From Bacillota bacterium (lineage in GTDB: Bacteria; Bacillota; Clostridia; DSM-8532), in NCBI GenBank assembly GCA_023443745.1, contig JAEZTB010000058.1, forward strand, positions 124,001-188,000: DNA of 64,000 nucleotides, written 5' to 3'. Below are positions 60,708 to 64,000 of this stretch, one piece after another. Numbering within the stretch: the stretch's first letter is position 1; every line of letters starts with the position of its first letter. The translations under genes were made by a program, and so were the position numbers. The notes below the pieces were generated by a model. That model searched no databases and was not told the origin of the DNA. It saw only the letters and a list, made by a program, of their open reading frames with translations.

Positions 60708-61658
60708 TTAAAGTTCCTGTCCCGCAGCCTCCAGAACCTCCAAGGTCTGTTTCAGAGATGCGTTGTCCTCAACATTGTAGACCTTGACACTTTTGTCAAT
60801 CTTCTTGACAAATCCACTTAAAACCTTACCCGGTCCTATTTCAATGAAAGTATCCACGCCATTTTCAAGAAGTGTAGCAACACAATCCTCCCACAGAACG
60901 GAGGAGCTGACCTGTCTGACTAAGAGATCCTTAATCTCTTCTTCTGAGTTCACGACCTTTCCTGTGACATTGGTAACCACGGGAATGGTCATGGGCTTTA
61001 CGACTATATTCTCAAGCTCTTCTGAAAGCTTCTCTCCAGCAGGCTTTAAGAGACTGCAATGGAAGGGAGCGCTTACATTCAATAGCATGGCTCGTTTTGC
61101 GCCTTTTTCAGTGGCAAACCTTATGGCTTCCTTTACCACCTCAGTTTTTCCTGCCACAACAATCTGACCGGGGCAGTTAAAGTTGGCAGGCTCGACTACA
61201 CCCATAAAACTTGCTTTTTGACAGATCTCAAGAATATCCTCACGGGAAAGTCCCAGTATAGCTGCCATGGCGCCTTCTCCCACAGGGACGGCCTCCTGCA
61301 TATATTTCCCGCGCTTTCTGACCAGTCGGACCGCATCCTTGAAGGATAGGGATCCTGCGAGCACATGGGCTGCATATTCACCCAAGCTTAAACCTGCCGT
61401 ATAATCAGGTCTTATTCCTGCTTCCAGGAGGGGTTGTGCACAGGCCATGCTTGCCGTTAAAATAGCAGGTTGAGTATTTTCGGTTATAGTAAGAGTTTCG
61501 TCGTCACTTTCAAAGATCATTTTTCTTACATCAAAGCCTAAAGCTTCTGTGGCTTCATCCAGGATAAGGCCTGCAGCTTTTGAGCTCTCTGAGATTTCCT
61601 TAGCCATTCCTACATACTGCGCACCTTGACCAGGGAAAATAAAAGCTGTTTTACCCAT
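60708..61658 (-). CDS. fabD: Malonyl-CoA:ACP transacylase
   Basis: A 316-residue enzyme that loads malonate onto ACP. The opening FIFPGQGAQYVGM, the active-site GLSLGEYAA (Ser near 91) and APFHCSLL with the catalytic His are intact. It lies 25 bases after fabH; the fabK gene often found between them in related genomes is absent. Confidence 0.97.
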   Translation of the reverse strand: MGKTAFIFPGQGAQYVGMAKEISESSKAAGLILDEATEALGFDVRKMIFESDDETLTITENTQPAILTASMACAQPLLEAGIRPDYTAGLSLGEYAAHVLAGSLSFKDAVRLVRKRGKYMQEAVPVGEGAMAAILGLSREDILEICQKASFMGVVEPANFNCPGQIVVAGKTEVVKEAIRFATEKGAKRAMLLNVSAPFHCSLLKPAGEKLSEELENIVVKPMTIPVVTNVTGKVVNSEEEIKDLLVRQVSSSVLWEDCVATLLENGVDTFIEIGPGKVLSGFVKKIDKSVKVYNVEDNASLKQTLEVLEAAGQEL

Positions 61659-61683
61659 TGGGGGTACCTCCTTGAATGTTCAA

Positions 61684-62679
61684 TTATTTGGACCAGGTCA
61701 GTAGAACCGCACCATAGGTCAGTCCACCGCCGAAGGCCACCAGAATAATTTTGTCGCCTTTTTGGAGCATATTTTTTGAAGATGCCTCATCCAGACAAAC
61801 AGGGATGCTTGCACTGGATATATTGCCGGTGTATTCAAGATTGGTATAAATCCTTTCCATGGGCACATCAAGCCTTTTAGCTGCATTCTGCAATATCCGC
61901 ACATTGGCCTGATGAGGGAAAACGTACTTTATGCTATCCATGGTGATGCCTGCAGAATGGAGGACATCAGTAGTAGCTTCGGCCATAATACGCGTTGCAA
62001 AGGTGAAAACCTCGCTGCCGTCCATCCAGATAACCTGATTTTTGCCTTCATTACGGTTGGCCTGGTCCTCTTCATTCGAATAGAAACAAGGCAAGGTCAG
62101 AACAGAACCGCCCTCCCCTGAAGCTCCCATTAGCGCCGATTCTATACCCGTACCATCTTCTACTTTACCCAGCACCACAGCCCCAGCGCCGTCTCCAAAT
62201 AAAACACAGGTCTTGCGGTCGGAAAAATCCGTCACCCGGCTCAAGGCCTCGGCTGATACAACAAGAATATGGTTATAAGTCCCATTTCTAATGAATTCCT
62301 GTGCAACCTGAAGTGCATAGATAAATCCGGTACAGGCCGCATTTAAGTCAAAGGCGGCGGCCTTTTTTGCTTCAATCTCCTTTTGGATGGAACAGGATAA
62401 CGATGGGGTAAGATAATCCGGGGTCACCGTGGTGGCAATGATAAGATCCATATCCATAGGTGTAAGACCCGCGTCGGAAATTGCTTTCAAAGATGCTTGT
62501 GCAGCCAGTTTCGATAAAGGAATATCCTTTTCAAGGATGCGTCGTTCTCTTATACCCGTTCTTTTAATAATCCATTCATCTGTCGTTTCTACAATACTTT
62601 CAAGTTGACTGTTGGTGAGCCGTTTTTCCGGCAGCGCGCTGCCAATTCCAATAATTCCAGCCTTAAAGGGCTTCGTCAT
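61684..62679 (-). CDS. fabH: 3-oxoacyl-ACP synthase III
   Basis: A 331-residue enzyme that starts fatty-acid chains from acyl-CoA and malonyl-ACP. The catalytic Cys is in NAACTGFIYALQ (about residue 115), with VFPHQANVRIL and NTGNISSASIP bearing the His and Asn. I use the ATG at 62679 (MTKPFKAGIIGIG), led by GGAGG. It overlaps the end of plsX by 17 bases. Confidence 0.96.
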   Translation of the reverse strand: MTKPFKAGIIGIGSALPEKRLTNSQLESIVETTDEWIIKRTGIRERRILEKDIPLSKLAAQASLKAISDAGLTPMDMDLIIATTVTPDYLTPSLSCSIQKEIEAKKAAAFDLNAACTGFIYALQVAQEFIRNGTYNHILVVSAEALSRVTDFSDRKTCVLFGDGAGAVVLGKVEDGTGIESALMGASGEGGSVLTLPCFYSNEEDQANRNEGKNQVIWMDGSEVFTFATRIMAEATTDVLHSAGITMDSIKYVFPHQANVRILQNAAKRLDVPMERIYTNLEYTGNISSASIPVCLDEASSKNMLQKGDKIILVAFGGGLTYGAVLLTWSK

Positions 62680-63685
62680 ACAGACCTCCGACTTCCATGC
62701 ACGCAAAGATATTTTTCATTTGCTCCACCACAGTTGTACAAGCAGAACTGCAAGCTCTGAGAATGGTATTCTTAATGGCTTTCGCCTTAGAATTTCCATG
62801 GCATTTATAAATCATGCCATTGACTCCCAGTATTGGTGTTCCACCCAATTCTTCAGGATCGACCTGTTTTTTTAACTTTTTGAGCTCATGCTTGACCAAG
62901 AGATAGCTTATTCTTCCTGATAAACTCTTTGAGTACATCTTTTTGAGATAATCCATGAAGTATTTGCCCGTCCCCTCCATGACCTTTAACATGGCATTTC
63001 CGGTAAAACCGTCGCACACCACGACATCAACCTTTCCTTCAGTCAGGTCACGGCCTTCAACATTGCCGATAAAATTGATGTTTGCCTTACTCAAAACCTC
63101 AAAGGCCTGTTTCAGAGCTTCATTGCCCTTGCTTTCCTCAGTACCCACGTTAACCAGTCCGACCTTTGGGTTTTGAATTCCAAACATGGCTTTCATGTAT
63201 TCGGTTCCCATAATACCAAATTGAAGATAGTTGATTGGCTTGATTTGCGTATTCATCCCCGCATCAATAATCATAGTCTGGCCTTTGATGGACGGAACAA
63301 CGGGAGCCAAAGCCGGCCTTACGACTCCCTTCATTCTCCCGGCTACCAAAAGCGATCCGGCGAGGAGAGCACCTGTGCTTCCTGCTGAGATAAAGGCATT
63401 TGCAGATCGGGACTTTATTTTCTTCATGCCAACTACAATGGCTGAATTTTGCTTTTTCTTAATTGCTTCAGTCGGTTTATCAAAATTGGTAATCTCATCC
63501 TGAGTTTCTGTGATAATAATTCGAGAATGATTGCTATTCTCGCTACCCAGGCATCTTTGTATTTCAATGGGGTCACCCAGAAGCTCGATCTCAAACCCCT
63601 GACTTGTATTTAAAGCTTCGAGACAACCCTTGACTATTTCATCGGGTGCGTTGTCTCCTCCCATCGCATCAACTACAATTCTCAA
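62663..63685 (-). CDS. plsX: Phosphate acyltransferase PlsX
   Basis: A 340-residue enzyme that makes acyl-phosphate from acyl-ACP for phospholipid synthesis. It opens MRIVVDAMGGDNAPDEIVKGCLEAL, the family signature, and has GALLAGSLLVAGRMKG and NVGTEESKG. It lies directly after the fapR gene, as in Bacillus and many Clostridia. Confidence 0.97.
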   Translation of the reverse strand: MRIVVDAMGGDNAPDEIVKGCLEALNTSQGFEIELLGDPIEIQRCLGSENSNHSRIIITETQDEITNFDKPTEAIKKKQNSAIVVGMKKIKSRSANAFISAGSTGALLAGSLLVAGRMKGVVRPALAPVVPSIKGQTMIIDAGMNTQIKPINYLQFGIMGTEYMKAMFGIQNPKVGLVNVGTEESKGNEALKQAFEVLSKANINFIGNVEGRDLTEGKVDVVVCDGFTGNAMLKVMEGTGKYFMDYLKKMYSKSLSGRISYLLVKHELKKLKKQVDPEELGGTPILGVNGMIYKCHGNSKAKAIKNTILRACSSACTTVVEQMKNIFACMEVGGLYDEAL

Positions 63686-63748
63686 AGCACTCCAACTCCT
63701 TCACATTGATTATTCATACTTCGCTTTTTTGGAGTATACCCAAAACCG

Positions 63749-64000
63749 TTAAGCACGGTTATTAATTTCCACTAATAAGAACTTCCCTCTAAATACCTCA
63801 ACTTGCTTATTATAGATCATAACCCACACAATATGCCTTCCCTTAGGACGTTTTTCCTTGATGGTAACCTTGGCAACCAATTTATTTCCCGCATAAACCG
63901 GTTGCTTGTATTTGATATTTGCAACTCCCACCAAGGCTACATCCGCATCGATGACAGCTATAGCAATTGATTCTGCCATAGAATAGATATAATGACCACG
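63749..64000 (-). CDS. fapR: FapR fatty-acid repressor, C-terminal part (5' end beyond window)
   Basis: The frame is open to the window end and reads GHYIYSMAESIAIAVIDADVALVGVANIKYKQPV, the start of the FapR hot-dog domain that binds malonyl-CoA. The rest, GNKLVAKVTIKEKRPKGRHIVWVMIYNKQVEVFRGKF, completes it. The N-terminal helix-turn-helix lies outside. FapR represses fab and pls genes until malonyl-CoA rises. The ATG at 63979 is internal, not the start. It leads the lipid cluster. Confidence 0.85.
   Translation of the reverse strand, partial: RGHYIYSMAESIAIAVIDADVALVGVANIKYKQPVYAGNKLVAKVTIKEKRPKGRHIVWVMIYNKQVEVFRGKFLLVEINNRA

Noticed and set aside
1..64000. tRNA, rRNA, CRISPR arrays, intact insertion sequences
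   Set aside because: No cloverleaf, rRNA or regularly spaced repeats were seen, and no transposase-like protein; a scanning program would be needed to exclude small cases.

Overview
The window reads as a chromosomal piece of a low-to-moderate GC Gram-positive anaerobe of the class Clostridia. The grounds are Shine-Dalgarno sites close to AGGAGG, lipoproteins, CsoR, FapR-controlled fatty-acid genes, an ntp-type V-ATPase, a YesM/YesN sensor pair and LexA boxes of the GAAC/GTTC type. I do not name a species. No rRNA, tRNA, CRISPR array or intact transposase was seen. Almost all genes lie on the minus strand; only the 17.3-19.9 kb block, 43.7-45.9 kb and 51.2-51.6 kb read on plus.

Region by region (minus strand unless stated). 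1-8.2 kb is a copper/heavy-metal block. It has two transcription units: csoR - small HMA protein - copA - copZ, driven by a promoter with a CsoR-like operator and closed by a clear terminator; and DUF2318 protein - HMA/TauE/cupredoxin fusion - 45-residue Cys-Cys protein - OmpR-type regulator - histidine kinase (cut by the window start). Two promoters in this block share an 11-bp-spaced direct repeat that is the best candidate for the regulator's site. 8.25-12.1 kb is a five-gene operon (AhpD-like protein, mycofactocin-type SDR, polar amino-acid ABC transporter) with a near-perfect promoter flanked by two operator copies. 12.2-17.2 kb holds a TIR-transmembrane-WD40 protein, an MFS exporter and its ArsR-like regulator. 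17.3-19.98 kb (plus) holds a flavodoxin, a LacI regulator, nagB and a decayed nagA remnant. 20-23.2 kb holds a chemotaxis receptor and an esterase.

23.3-32 kb looks like one functional module: an Fe(III)/anion-type ABC transporter with one fused permease and two ATPases, followed by a solute-binding protein, YesM-like kinase and AraC-type regulator that together look like a three-component sensor. 32.5-41.2 kb is a complete ntpFIKECGABD V-ATPase operon whose K subunit carries the sodium-ligand residues. 41.2-46.3 kb holds a diguanylate cyclase, two unknown divergent genes, an alpha/beta-hydrolase-fold protein that has lost its catalytic Ser and His, and a structured RNA that may be 6S RNA. 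46.3-48.4 kb is a DNA-repair pair with two LexA boxes. 48.4-55.1 kb holds housekeeping genes (YitT, threonine aldolase, a HAD phosphatase with a frame-breaking 7-bp duplication, rsmI, fumarase alpha, a radical SAM protein, rnc). 55.2-58.1 kb is a metal ATPase cassette with its own Crp/Fnr regulator and FNR-like box, inserted between rnc and fabF. 58.1-64 kb is the fapR-plsX-fabH-fabD-fabG-acpP-fabF lipid-synthesis cluster, with fapR cut by the window end.
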